A stretch of 64,000 nt of DNA from Pantoea sp. A4 (GTDB lineage: Bacteria > Pseudomonadota > Gammaproteobacteria > Enterobacterales > Enterobacteriaceae). Shown here piece by piece: positions 50,499 through 58,909 of this stretch. The position numbers and the translations under genes are program-made. Numbering within the stretch: the stretch's first letter is position 1; the number at the start of each line of letters is the position of its first letter. The notes beneath the pieces are model-generated. The model was not told where the DNA came from. It made no database searches and saw only the letters and a program-made list of their open reading frames with translations. Location: NCBI RefSeq assembly GCF_000295955.2, contig NZ_ALXE01000053.1, positions 38,924-102,923 of the forward strand, written 5' to 3'.

Positions 50499-50960
50499 TT
50501 ACCAGTGGCCAAGCACCACATGACGTGCGAACTCTTTCTCACAGTATTTGCACTTCAAGTGCACCTCTTCCTCACGCTGTTTTACGGCAAAGCTAGAGGC
50601 AACCGGCTCACTGCGGCTGATGCAGTTGCTGTTCGGGCAGGTCAGGATACGATCGATCCGATTCGGCAGTGTCGGGGCGATCTTCGCCACCACTTCATAC
50701 TCATCGATGCGGTTCACCGTCGCGTGCGGTGCATACACGGCGAGCTGGTTGATTTGATCGTCGGTGAGGAAGGTGTTCTCGATCTTGATCAGGTCTTTAC
50801 GCCCCATTTCGCCAGAAGGCAGGTTCAGGCCGATGGTAATGCGCTGATCGGTCTCGGTCAGGCGAAACAGCGACAGCAGCTTAAAACCAACCTGAGCGGG
50901 GATGTGGTCGATAACCGTGCCACGTTTAATCGCTTCAACCTGCAATTTGTTATCTGTCAT
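50499..50960 (-). CDS. pyrI: Aspartate carbamoyltransferase regulatory chain (PyrI)
   Basis: Regulatory subunit that binds CTP/ATP and gives aspartate transcarbamoylase its allostery. It has 153 residues. The N-terminal nucleotide-binding domain contains LQVEAIKRGTVIDHIPA; the zinc-binding cysteines are in TCPNSNC and KCKYC. ATG codons at 50963 and 50960 are adjacent; the second has better spacing to AGGAG. Follows pyrB by 10 bp in one operon. Confidence 0.97.
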   Translation of the reverse strand: MTDNKLQVEAIKRGTVIDHIPAQVGFKLLSLFRLTETDQRITIGLNLPSGEMGRKDLIKIENTFLTDDQINQLAVYAPHATVNRIDEYEVVAKIAPTLPNRIDRILTCPNSNCISRSEPVASSFAVKQREEEVHLKCKYCEKEFARHVVLGHW

Positions 50961-50970
50961 CATCTTCTCC

Positions 50971-51906
50971 TTACGCTACCACTTCGCTATTGAGGACCAG
51001 CGCCAGCAGTGCCTGGCGCGCATAGATGCCGTTACCGGCCTGCTGGAAATACCAGGCATACGGCGTTTTATCGACATCGGTGGTGATCTCGTCAATACGT
51101 GGCAGAGGATGCAGCACTTTCATCTGTTCACGAGCGCCAACCAGATCGGCGGCACGCAGGATAAACTGCGCTTTTACATTGGCATATTCAGAAGGATCAA
51201 GGCGCTCTTTCTGCACCCGCGTCATGTAGAGAATATCCAGTTGTGGCAGCACTTCTTCAATGCTGTCGTGGCGAGACCAGACAATGCCTTTCTCATCCAG
51301 CATATCGGTGATGTAAGCGGGCATGGCCAGCGCATCCGGAGCGATAAAGAAGAAGCGGTTGCCGTCGAATTTCGCCAGCGCCTGGGTCAGCGAGTGTACG
51401 GTACGGCCATATTTCAAATCGCCGACCATCGCCACATTCAGGTTATCAAGACGATTTTGCGTCTCCTGAATGGTGAACAGGTCCAGCAGCGTTTGGGTTG
51501 GATGCTGGTTGGCACCATCACCGGCATTCAATACCGGAATACCGCCAGAAAACTCCGTAGCAAGACGCGCAGCCCCTTCCTGAGGATGGCGCATGACAAT
51601 CGCATCAACATAGGTGCTGATGACGGAAATGGTATCGGCGAGGGTTTCACCTTTCTTACCCAACGACGTGTTGCCGCCATCGGCAAATCCAACCACAGCG
51701 GCACCCAGACGGTGCATAGCGCTTTCGAATGACAGGCGCGTGCGGGTTGAAGCCTCAAAGAAACAGCTGGCGATGACGGTATGCTTTAACAGCTCCGGTT
51801 GCGGGTTGGCCTTGAGCTTTGCAGCGGTCTCAAGTACCAGCTCCAGCTCATTACGGCTAAGGTCATTAATAGAAATAATATGCTTACGATAAAGCGGGTT
51901 GGCCAT
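50971..51906 (-). CDS. pyrB: Aspartate carbamoyltransferase catalytic chain (PyrB)
   Basis: Catalyses carbamoyl phosphate plus aspartate to carbamoyl aspartate, the committed step of pyrimidine synthesis. It has 311 residues, as in E. coli. The carbamoyl-phosphate motif STRTR is at 53-57; GDGANQHPTQTLLDL and MVGDLKYGRTVHSL are also typical. Preceded by a leader peptide and attenuator, which should tie expression to UTP level. Confidence 0.98.
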   Translation of the reverse strand: MANPLYRKHIISINDLSRNELELVLETAAKLKANPQPELLKHTVIASCFFEASTRTRLSFESAMHRLGAAVVGFADGGNTSLGKKGETLADTISVISTYVDAIVMRHPQEGAARLATEFSGGIPVLNAGDGANQHPTQTLLDLFTIQETQNRLDNLNVAMVGDLKYGRTVHSLTQALAKFDGNRFFFIAPDALAMPAYITDMLDEKGIVWSRHDSIEEVLPQLDILYMTRVQKERLDPSEYANVKAQFILRAADLVGAREQMKVLHPLPRIDEITTDVDKTPYAWYFQQAGNGIYARQALLALVLNSEVVA

Positions 51907-51938
51907 AGCTTTCTCCTCTGCGCTGCCGGATTACAGAC

Positions 51939-51970
51939 AAAAAAAAGCCCCTGCTAAAAGGGGCTTTTTT
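51939..51970 (-). terminator. pyrBI attenuator
   Basis: AAAAAAGCCCC / GGGGCTTTTTTTT hairpin with an 8-nt loop, 33 bp before pyrB. It overlaps the end of the leader ORF, so a ribosome close behind the polymerase would prevent hairpin formation, as in E. coli pyrBI control by UTP. Confidence 0.88.
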
Positions 51971-52061
51971 GACGATCGGTTCGTTGACGGAAAGAAGCAA
52001 CAGCCGCACCGCACGCACAATAGCGAGTGTGAACGACAAATTGTAAGCTACGCTGTTGCAT
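51954..52061 (-). CDS. pyrL: pyrBI leader peptide (PyrL-like, 35 residues)
   Basis: Starts at ATG 52061 behind GGAGGAAGC and reads MQQRSLQFVVHTRYCACG to a TAG within the attenuator loop. Position, ribosome-binding site and overlap with the attenuator match the E. coli pyrL arrangement, but the peptide sequence is different and shorter (E. coli 44). Only translation through the hairpin, not the sequence, should matter. Confidence 0.75.
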   Translation of the reverse strand: MQQRSLQFVVHTRYCACGAAVASFRQRTDRQKSPF

Positions 52062-52167
52062 GCTTCCTCCCGGCAAATTGTGGCGCATTATACGCATTCA
52101 CCGGGACGCGGCAAGTGAAAATCGCGGCGCGGGGAAAACGTTTGCGGTGCGTCACGGGCAAGGGGGC

Positions 52168-53175
52168 TTAGCGCTGCCCTAGCGTGGCAACCATCACCGC
52201 TTTAATGGTGTGCATCCGGTTCTCCGCCTGGTCGAACACCACACTGTTGCTGGACTCAAACACTTCGTCACTCACTTCCATGCCGTCCTGCAAACCGTAC
52301 TGCTCAGCCATCTGTTTGCCGAGGGTGGTCTGATCGTCATGGAAGGCGGGCAGGCAGTGCAGGAACTTAACCTGCGGATTGCCGGTTAAATCGAGCATAG
52401 CGCGGTTGACCTGATAAGCACGCAGCAGCGCGATACGCTCAGCCCACACCGACTTCGCCTCACCCATTGAGACCCAGACATCAGTATAGATAAAGTCTGC
52501 GCCCTGTACGCCCGCGGCAATATCTTCCGTCAGGGTAATTTTACCGCCGGTTTGTTCTGCCAACTGACGGCACTCAGCGACCAACTCCGCTTCAGGCCAG
52601 CACGCTTCAGGCGCGACCAGACGCAAGTCCAGGCCCGTCAGCGCAGCCGCTTCCAGCATGGTGTTGCCCATGTTGTTACGCGCATCGCCAACGTAAACCA
52701 GCGTCATTTCATTCAGGGCTTTGCCCGGCAGGTGTTCCTGCATGGTCAGCAGGTCAGCCAGCAACTGTGTCGGGTGGAACTCGGTTGTCAGGCCATTCCA
52801 TACCGGCACGTCGGCAAACTCAGCCAGCGTTTCCACCAGCTCCTGGCCGTAGCCACGGTACTGAATGCCGTCGTACATCCGGCCTAATACCCGAGCGGTG
52901 TCTTTCATCGACTCTTTATGGCCGATCTGGCTGCCGCTTGGGCCGAGATACGTCACATTAGCGCCCTGATCGTATGCGGCAACTTCGAAAGAGCATCGGG
53001 TGCGGGTCGAGTCTTTTTCGAAGATGAGCGCGATATTTTTGCCTTTCAGGTACTGGGTTTCATTGCCGGCTTTTTTCGCGTGTTTTAATTCAGCGGCCAG
53101 TTCAAGAAAATAACCGGTCTCGGCCGGGGTGAAGTCCATCAACCTCAGGAAATCACGTTTGTACAGCTGACTCAT
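52168..53175 (-). CDS. argF: Ornithine carbamoyltransferase (ArgF/ArgI)
   Basis: Makes citrulline from ornithine and carbamoyl phosphate in arginine synthesis. From the ATG at 53175 (GGAGTG upstream) it has 335 residues. Carbamoyl-phosphate motif STRTR at 56-60, ornithine-binding DLLTMQEHLPGKALNEM and VYVGDARNNM, and the catalytic HCLP in KFLHCLPAFHDD. It lies upstream of pyrBI, near the same neighbours as E. coli argI. Preceded by two ARG boxes. Confidence 0.97.
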   Translation of the reverse strand: MSQLYKRDFLRLMDFTPAETGYFLELAAELKHAKKAGNETQYLKGKNIALIFEKDSTRTRCSFEVAAYDQGANVTYLGPSGSQIGHKESMKDTARVLGRMYDGIQYRGYGQELVETLAEFADVPVWNGLTTEFHPTQLLADLLTMQEHLPGKALNEMTLVYVGDARNNMGNTMLEAAALTGLDLRLVAPEACWPEAELVAECRQLAEQTGGKITLTEDIAAGVQGADFIYTDVWVSMGEAKSVWAERIALLRAYQVNRAMLDLTGNPQVKFLHCLPAFHDDQTTLGKQMAEQYGLQDGMEVSDEVFESSNSVVFDQAENRMHTIKAVMVATLGQR

Positions 53176-53198
53176 GGTGCACTCCGTGTAACGCTTAA

Positions 53199-53235
53199 TT
53201 GAATTAAAATTCAATTTAACCGTATGAATATTCAT
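53199..53235. promoter_or_regulatory. Two ARG boxes (ArgR operator) of argF
   Basis: Box 1 core TGAATTAAAATTCA (53200-53213) is a perfect match to TGAAT-N4-ATTCA. Box 2 core at 53221-53234 ends in ATTCA with a weaker left half (8 of 10). The centres are 21 bp apart, the classic spacing for ArgR hexamer binding. They lie 25-60 bp before the argF start. Confidence 0.85.
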
Positions 53236-53344
53236 TTTCAACCCCAGGGAAAAGAAACTTTCTCTTTTGAGTAGTGGCGCGTCGGGCAGTGTGGGAAAAT
53301 ACTTGTCAAAGAGAAGTTCCCTGCCAAATATTGAGGACACCGCC

Positions 53345-53767
53345 ATGGCATACGAAGAATTGCTGGAAGAACAGCGCGAAGAGACCCGCCTGATCATTGA
53401 AGAGCTTTTAGAAGATGGCAGCGATCCTGATGCGCTTTACACCATCGAACACCACCTCTCCAGCGTTAACTTCGACTCGCTGGAAAAAGTGGCCGTGGAT
53501 GCCTTTAAGCTGGGCTATGAGGTTTCTGAGCCAGAAGAGCTGGAGCTGGAAGATGGAGAGAAGGTTGTCTGTGTGGATATCCTCAGCGAAGGTGCCCTGA
53601 ATCCTGAACTGATTGATGCGCAGGTTGAACAACTGGTGAACCTGGCAGGTAAATACAACGTCGATTACGACGGATGGGGTACCTACTTCGAAGATCCGGA
53701 CGCAGAAGATGAAGACGAAGACGGCGACTTCATTGATGACGAAGAAGACAACGGCGTTCGCCACTGA
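53345..53767 (+). CDS. rraB: Regulator of ribonuclease E activity B (RraB)
   Basis: Acidic inhibitor of RNase E and the degradosome. From the ATG at 53345 it has 140 residues, beginning MAYEELLEEQREETRLIIEE; the E. coli protein has 138. The family block LEDGSDPDALYTIEHHL and DAQVEQLVNLAGKYNVDYDGWGTYFEDP is intact, and the C-terminal tail is mostly Asp/Glu. Divergent from argF, as in E. coli. Confidence 0.96.
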   Translation: MAYEELLEEQREETRLIIEELLEDGSDPDALYTIEHHLSSVNFDSLEKVAVDAFKLGYEVSEPEELELEDGEKVVCVDILSEGALNPELIDAQVEQLVNLAGKYNVDYDGWGTYFEDPDAEDEDEDGDFIDDEEDNGVRH

Positions 53768-53774
53768 GTAACCA

Positions 53775-53804
53775 GGGCGGTGTGTATGCACCGCCCTCTG
53801 TTTT
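53775..53804 (+). terminator. Terminator after rraB
   Basis: GGGCGGTG / CACCGCCC with a 6-nt loop and TCTGTTTT tail, 8 bp after rraB and immediately before miaE. Confidence 0.75.
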
Positions 53805-53813
53805 GTGAAGAAT

Positions 53814-54581
53814 ATGACTGAAAATTACGCTTCCCTGCTTGAACCCATCAACCAGTTCCTGCATTGCCCTACGCCACAGGCGTGGATCGATGAAGCCAGC
53901 AAGCCAGAAAACCTGACACTGCTTCTGACCGATCATCTGGTGTGTGAACTCAAAGCGGCGCAAACCGCGATTTGGTTTATTCGTAAGTATGTTGCCGATA
54001 AACCCAGTGGCGATCTGATGCGTAACTGGTTAAAGCCCTACGAAGATTTTATCTTTCGTGAAAGTAACGACAGCGACTTTATCAACGCACACCGAAGCCT
54101 GAGTAAAAGCATTATTGTGCGCAATGAGCTGCCGTGGGCCGACGAACTGTTAGAGAAAATGGTTCTGCTGATCAAAGAGGAACTGCACCACTTTTACCAG
54201 GTGTGGGAGATCATGCAGGCACGCGGTTTACCTTACCGTAAAATCACCGCCAGCCGTTATGGCAAAGGGATGATGCGTGAAGTGACCAACCATGAGCCAG
54301 ACATGTTGGTGGATAAGCTGATTTGCAGCGCCTACATTGAAGCGCGCTCTTGTGAACGTTTTGCCAGTATCGCCCCGTACCTGGATGCAGAGCTGGCAAA
54401 ATTTTATGTCTCACTGCTGCGCTCCGAAGCGCGCCACTATCAGGATTACCTGGAGTTGGCGGAGCACATCTCACCGCGAGATATCGCCCCACGCGTGCAA
54501 GCGATTGGCGCAGCAGAGGCACGCTTGATCAGCGAGCCAGATAGCGAACTGCGTTTTCACAGTGGGGTTCCTGCGTTTTAA
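53814..54581 (+). CDS. miaE: tRNA-(ms2io6A) hydroxylase (MiaE)
   Basis: Non-heme diiron enzyme that hydroxylates the isopentenyl group of ms2i6A37 in tRNA, an oxygen-dependent step first described in Salmonella; E. coli K-12 lacks the gene. From the ATG at 53814 it has 255 residues. Ferritin-like ligand motifs are visible: LIKEELHHFYQV, AYIEARSCERF and LRSEARHYQDYLE. The GTG three codons earlier is an alternative start. It lies next to rraB and convergent with darP. Confidence 0.93.
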   Translation: MTENYASLLEPINQFLHCPTPQAWIDEASKPENLTLLLTDHLVCELKAAQTAIWFIRKYVADKPSGDLMRNWLKPYEDFIFRESNDSDFINAHRSLSKSIIVRNELPWADELLEKMVLLIKEELHHFYQVWEIMQARGLPYRKITASRYGKGMMREVTNHEPDMLVDKLICSAYIEARSCERFASIAPYLDAELAKFYVSLLRSEARHYQDYLELAEHISPRDIAPRVQAIGAAEARLISEPDSELRFHSGVPAF

Positions 54582-54609
54582 TCCGCGCTTCCCCCTGAAG
54601 GGCAGAGGA

Positions 54610-55152
54610 TTACGCCTCTGCCAGTTCGCGCAGGTACTGGAAAATCAGACGGGAAGACTTTGGTGGCTTATTCGCCGCTTTCTCTTTCTGTGCGTTACGC
54701 ACCAGGCTACGTAGCTGCTGGCGATCGGCATCCGGGTACAGACCCATCACTTCGGCCAGTGCATCATCACCTTTTTCAATCAGACGATCGCGCAGGGCTT
54801 CCAGTTTATGGAACAGCGCTACCTGCTGGTTATGGCGGTTTTTCAGCTTATCCAGCGCCTGACGAATCGGATCTTCATCGCGTGAGCGCAGCATTTTACC
54901 AATCAGCTGTAACTGGCGACGGCGTCCCTCTTTCTTGATGCGCTGTGCCAGCTCAATAGCATTGCGCAGCTCTTCATCCAGTGGGATTTTGTCGAGGGCG
55001 TTTTTGCCCAGTTCAACCAGCTCAGCGCCCAGGCGCTTCAGCTCTTCTGCATCACGTTTAATTTCGCTCTTGCTGACCCAGATAATCTCGTCATCTTCTT
55101 CTTCGTGATTATCGGGCACATCGTCGAGCCACTCTTCAGGTTGTTTGGCCAT
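54610..55152 (-). CDS. darP: Dual-action ribosomal maturation protein DarP (YjgA)
   Basis: Binds pre-50S particles and helps late assembly. It has 180 residues (E. coli 183), highly charged and helical. Recognisable blocks are IIWVSKSEIKRDAEELKRLG, RRRQLQLIGKMLRSRDEDPI and SRLIFQYLRELAE. Divergent from pmbA, as in E. coli, with 116 bp between. Confidence 0.95.
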   Translation of the reverse strand: MAKQPEEWLDDVPDNHEEEDDEIIWVSKSEIKRDAEELKRLGAELVELGKNALDKIPLDEELRNAIELAQRIKKEGRRRQLQLIGKMLRSRDEDPIRQALDKLKNRHNQQVALFHKLEALRDRLIEKGDDALAEVMGLYPDADRQQLRSLVRNAQKEKAANKPPKSSRLIFQYLRELAEA

Positions 55153-55268
55153 TTTGGGGCTCCCTAAAAAAAAGAGGCTAATGCTACCAGTTTATCGGGC
55201 GACTGCGAAATTGTTCTCCGACTCTGTTAGACTCAACATATTCACTCCTAAGATTAGACGGCAGGTCG

Positions 55269-56609
55269 ATGAACGTATCTACTCAGGTTGCAGAACAGCG
55301 TAAAGTGTTGGAACAGGCAGTCGCACAAGCCCTGGAGCTGGCGAAGGCCAATGCAGATGGCGCTGAAGTCGCCGTGAGTAAAACCACCGGGATTGGCGTC
55401 AGCACCCGGTATGGTGAAGTGGAGAACGTCGAATTCAACAGCGACGGCGCACTGGGCATCACGGTTTATCATCAGAATCGCAAAGGCAGTGCCTCCTCAA
55501 CCGATCTCAGCCCGGAAGCGATTAAACGCACCGTGCAAGCCGCGATTGATATCGCACGCTACACCTCCGCCGATCCTTTTGCTGGCCCTGCAGACCCGGA
55601 GCTGCTGGCGTTTGAAGCACCGGATCTCGATCTTTACCATCCGTGGGAGATTGATGCCGATCGCGCGATTGAACTGGCTGCGCAGGCAGAACAAGCTTCC
55701 CTGCAAGCCGATAAGCGCATAACCAATACCGAAGGCGGCAGTTTTAACAGCCACGTCGGTATCAAGGTCTTCGGTAACAGCCACGGCATGTTGCAGAGCT
55801 ACTGCTCTAGCCGTCACTCCCTTTCAAGCTGCGTTATCGCTGAAGTGAATGGTGATATGGAGCGTGATTACGCTTACACCATTGGCCGTTCCATTGACGA
55901 TTTAAAAAGCCCGGAGTGGGTGGGAATTGAAGCTGCGCAACGTACATTGTCGCGCCTTTCTCCACGCAAACTCTCAACGCGCAAAGCGCCAGTGATTTTC
56001 GCTCCGGAAGTGGCAACGGGCCTGTTTGGGCATCTGGTGGGAGCGATCAGCGGCAGCAGCGTCTATCGTAAATCCACCTTCCTGTTGGATTCACTCGGTA
56101 AGCAGATTCTGCCTGAATGGCTGACAATCGAAGAAAAGCCGCATCTGCTGAAGGGCCTGGCCTCCACCCCGTTTGACAGCGAAGGGGTTCGCACCCAGAA
56201 CCGTCTTATTGTTGACCGTGGTGTGCTGCAAACCTGGTTGATGACGGGCTATTCCGCACGTAAACTGGGGTTAATCAGCACCGGTCATGCGGGTGGCATT
56301 CATAACTGGCGTATTGCCGGTCAGGGCCACAGCTTTAATGACCTGCTGAAACAGCTTGGCACCGGCCTGGTGGTCACTGAACTGATGGGGCAGGCAGTGA
56401 GTGCAACCACCGGCGATTATTCACGTGGTGCCGCTGGTTTCTGGGTAGAAAATGGCGAAATCCAGTACCCAGTAAGCGAAATCACCATCGCGGGCAATCT
56501 GAAAGAGATGTGGAGCAATATTGTCACCGTCGGCGACGACATCGAAACCCGCAGCAATATTCAGTGCGGCTCGGTACTGCTACCTGAAATGAAGATAGCC
56601 GGACAATAA
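55269..56609 (+). CDS. pmbA: Metalloprotease subunit PmbA/TldE
   Basis: Non-catalytic partner of TldD in a TldD-TldE protease that matures microcin B17 and degrades CcdA in E. coli. It has 446 residues. As expected for TldE, no HExxH zinc motif is seen. Family blocks: NRKGSASSTDLSPEAIKRTV, GSVLLPEMKIAGQ at the end, and STGHAGGIHNWRI. Followed by a terminator and cybC. Confidence 0.95.
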   Translation: MNVSTQVAEQRKVLEQAVAQALELAKANADGAEVAVSKTTGIGVSTRYGEVENVEFNSDGALGITVYHQNRKGSASSTDLSPEAIKRTVQAAIDIARYTSADPFAGPADPELLAFEAPDLDLYHPWEIDADRAIELAAQAEQASLQADKRITNTEGGSFNSHVGIKVFGNSHGMLQSYCSSRHSLSSCVIAEVNGDMERDYAYTIGRSIDDLKSPEWVGIEAAQRTLSRLSPRKLSTRKAPVIFAPEVATGLFGHLVGAISGSSVYRKSTFLLDSLGKQILPEWLTIEEKPHLLKGLASTPFDSEGVRTQNRLIVDRGVLQTWLMTGYSARKLGLISTGHAGGIHNWRIAGQGHSFNDLLKQLGTGLVVTELMGQAVSATTGDYSRGAAGFWVENGEIQYPVSEITIAGNLKEMWSNIVTVGDDIETRSNIQCGSVLLPEMKIAGQ

Positions 56610-56625
56610 AACCATCAATTTCCAG

Positions 56626-56654
56626 AAAGCAGCCCACAGAGGCTGCTTTTTTTT
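56626..56654 (+). terminator. Terminator after pmbA
   Basis: AAAGCAGCC / GGCTGCTTT with a 6-nt loop and a long T run, 16 bp after the stop. Confidence 0.9.
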
Positions 56655-56677
56655 ACCACAATAAAAAGGAAAGTAAG

Positions 56678-57064
56678 ATGCGTAAGCCCTTGTTAGCAAT
56701 GTTGTCGATTACCCTGTTATTCTCCAGCGCTAATCTGTATGCCGCTGATTTAAAAGCGGATATGCACACCCTGAAAGACGGACTTGGCGTGGTCCAAAAG
56801 AGCAGTGATGCGCAGGCTATCCAGAAAGCGTTGGCTGAGATGCGTACCGCAGCGGAAGATGCAAAAAAATCCACCCCAGAGACGCTGGAAGGAAAATCAG
56901 CAGATAGCGCAGAGGTGAAAGACTACCATGCCGAACTGGACAAGCTGATTGCGCAGATTGATGTGGTGGATGCGAAAGCAAAAGCAAACGATCTGGCGGG
57001 TGTGAAAGAAGAGTCGAAGAAGCTGGAAACGATTCGCAACGAAGGACACAAGAAGTTCCGTTAA
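56678..57064 (+). CDS. cybC: Soluble cytochrome b562 (CybC)
   Basis: Periplasmic four-helix-bundle heme protein of unknown physiological partner. It has 128 residues; a signal peptide of 22 residues ends LYA, leaving 106 as in E. coli. Heme ligands are conserved: Met7 (ADLKADM) and His102 (RNEGHKKFR) of the mature chain. Cys residues for covalent heme attachment are absent, so it is b-type. Confidence 0.95.
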   Translation: MRKPLLAMLSITLLFSSANLYAADLKADMHTLKDGLGVVQKSSDAQAIQKALAEMRTAAEDAKKSTPETLEGKSADSAEVKDYHAELDKLIAQIDVVDAKAKANDLAGVKEESKKLETIRNEGHKKFR

Positions 57065-57085
57065 TCCTGCCCGCAGAGATGAAAT

Positions 57086-57119
57086 ACAGCGCATCGCTAA
57101 ACGCGATGCGCTTTTTTTT
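57086..57119 (+). terminator. Terminator after cybC
   Basis: GCGCATCGC / GCGATGCGC with a 5-nt loop and T run. The T run touches the end of convergent yhaJ. Confidence 0.9.
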
Positions 57120-58017
57120 AATGGCTGTTTTTCAACAGACGCGGAATTTCTCGCAGACACCAGGCTTTCGCTTCGCCCATGCTGTCACGACGCCACGCCA
57201 TAATAATATCAACGTCGCGGGTGTATTCCGGGCTGACCACGCGTAAGCGGCCTTCAGCGATATCCTGCTCCACCATAGCGTACGGCATGGTCGCAACCCC
57301 TAACCCTGCCAGCAATGCTCTGCGCTTATCTTCCATGCTGCTCACCGTAAGACGTTGCTGTTTATCCAGCAGCTGTACCGTCAACACCGGACGCTCACGT
57401 GCCGTATCTGCTACCGCAATTCCACGATATTTCACGCGGGTCACTTCAGACAGCGGCTCTGGCTCGGCGTGAATGGGGTGATCTGCCGCCGCAACATAGA
57501 CGCTCATCATGGTGTAGAGCTTGCGGGTATTAATCTCGGTTGAGGCGCGGAAGTGCATGTCCGGAGCAATAACAATATCGGCCCGACCCTGTTCCAGTCG
57601 CTCCCAGGAGCCTGCCAGCACTTCGGTAATCAGTGAAATTTGGGTATTGGCTTTTTCCGCCAGTTTCTCCACCAGAGGGAACAAGCGTTCAGCGGGCACC
57701 AGCGCTTCTACGGCAATGGTCAGATGGGTTTCCCAGCCGCGCGCTAGCGCTTCGGCATCGGTGGTGAGTTTATCAGCCGCTTCCAGCAATACGCGGCCTC
57801 GTTCCAGCAGCATACGCCCGACGTTGGTAAACTTAGTACGATGACCAGAGCGGTCAAACAGCACCACATCCAGCTCCTCTTCGAGCTTCTGCATGGTGTA
57901 GCTCAGGGCGGAAGGGACGCGGCCTAGCTCATCGGCAGCGGCAGCAAAACTGCCGCGTCGATCAATCGCATCCATCACACGTAATGCTTCAAGGGTAAGG
58001 GCACGCTCTCTGGCCAT
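57118..58017 (-). CDS. yhaJ: LysR-family regulator YhaJ
   Basis: 299-residue LysR-type regulator, nearly identical in its first 95 residues to E. coli YhaJ. The winged helix-turn-helix covers RRGSFAAAADELGRVPSALSYTMQKLEEEL (20-49). The ligand-binding domain follows, with VTEVLAGSWERL-like and IVIAPDMHFR segments. In E. coli YhaJ activates the yqjF/yhaK-type promoters and senses quinone-like compounds. Divergent from yhaK, its likely target. Confidence 0.95.
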   Translation of the reverse strand: MARERALTLEALRVMDAIDRRGSFAAAADELGRVPSALSYTMQKLEEELDVVLFDRSGHRTKFTNVGRMLLERGRVLLEAADKLTTDAEALARGWETHLTIAVEALVPAERLFPLVEKLAEKANTQISLITEVLAGSWERLEQGRADIVIAPDMHFRASTEINTRKLYTMMSVYVAAADHPIHAEPEPLSEVTRVKYRGIAVADTARERPVLTVQLLDKQQRLTVSSMEDKRRALLAGLGVATMPYAMVEQDIAEGRLRVVSPEYTRDVDIIMAWRRDSMGEAKAWCLREIPRLLKNSH

Positions 58018-58147
58018 GCGGATTCTCTGTCAGGAAATTTGAACATTCCCGGCAGATTAACTGGCTAACATTACGGCGTCCAGCCTTTTACCATAATGAG
58101 GTGCAAGTCGAAGGTTGCTGATGCAGGCAACCGCCTGGAGGTAAATC

Positions 58148-58849
58148 ATGATAACGACACGCAGCGCGTCCGCTTGCGGGCAGGCCGATTTCGGCTGGCT
58201 ACAGGCGCGCTACAGCTTCTCTTTTGGCCACTATTTTGACCCTAAATTAATGGGTTACGCTTCGCTACGCGTCCTGAACCAGGAAGTGTTAGCGCCGGGC
58301 GCTGCGTTTCAGCCACGCACGTACCCCAACGTAGATGTATTGAACCTGGTGCTGCAAGGTGAGGCGGAATACCGCGACAGCGAAGGCAATCACTGGGTCG
58401 CGCGTGCAGGTGAAGCGCTGTTGTTAGCGACGCAACCTGGTGTCAGCTACAGCGAGCATAACCTGAGTAAAGATGTCCCGCTGACCCGAATGCAGCTCTG
58501 GCTCACGGCCTGCCCGGAGCGTGAAAATCCGTTGCAGCAAAAAATCGCTATTGCACCGCAGGCAGTGACGCAGTTGCTGGCTTCACCCGATGGGGATCAA
58601 CAAAGTCTGCAACTTCGCCAGCAGGTATGGATCCATCAACTCCATCTGGCGGCGGGCGAATCTCAACAGATAACCATTCGTGGGGCGCGCGCTTACCTGC
58701 AATCCATACACGGGCAGATTGAGGTGACGGCGAGCGGTGCTGCTGAGCAGTTACAGTGTGGTGATGGGGCGTTTCTACAGGATGAACATCAGCTTCGCAT
58801 CACGGCCAAAACGCCGCTGCGGGCACTGGTGATTGATATCCCGGTGTGA
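58148..58849 (+). CDS. yhaK: Pirin-family protein YhaK
   Basis: 233-residue bicupin of the pirin family, close to E. coli YhaK. FSFGHYFDPKLMGYASLRVLN and GVSYSEHNLSKD are characteristic, and the C-terminal cupin is present. E. coli YhaK responds to redox and sodium; some pirins are quercetinases. Metal-binding His pattern is incomplete, as in E. coli YhaK. Start behind GGAGG. Divergent from yhaJ. Confidence 0.94.
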   Translation: MITTRSASACGQADFGWLQARYSFSFGHYFDPKLMGYASLRVLNQEVLAPGAAFQPRTYPNVDVLNLVLQGEAEYRDSEGNHWVARAGEALLLATQPGVSYSEHNLSKDVPLTRMQLWLTACPERENPLQQKIAIAPQAVTQLLASPDGDQQSLQLRQQVWIHQLHLAAGESQQITIRGARAYLQSIHGQIEVTASGAAEQLQCGDGAFLQDEHQLRITAKTPLRALVIDIPV

Positions 58850-58859
58850 GCTGGGGCAT

Positions 58860-58889
58860 AAAAAAATGCCAGTCATTGCTGACTGGCAT
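58860..58889 (-). terminator. Terminator after dolP
   Basis: ATGCCAGTC / GACTGGCAT with a 6-nt loop; the T run lies on the minus strand, so it serves dolP (stop at 58910) and only weakly yhaK. Confidence 0.85.
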
Positions 58890-58909
58890 CGTATCTGATG
58901 AGGCTGCGC

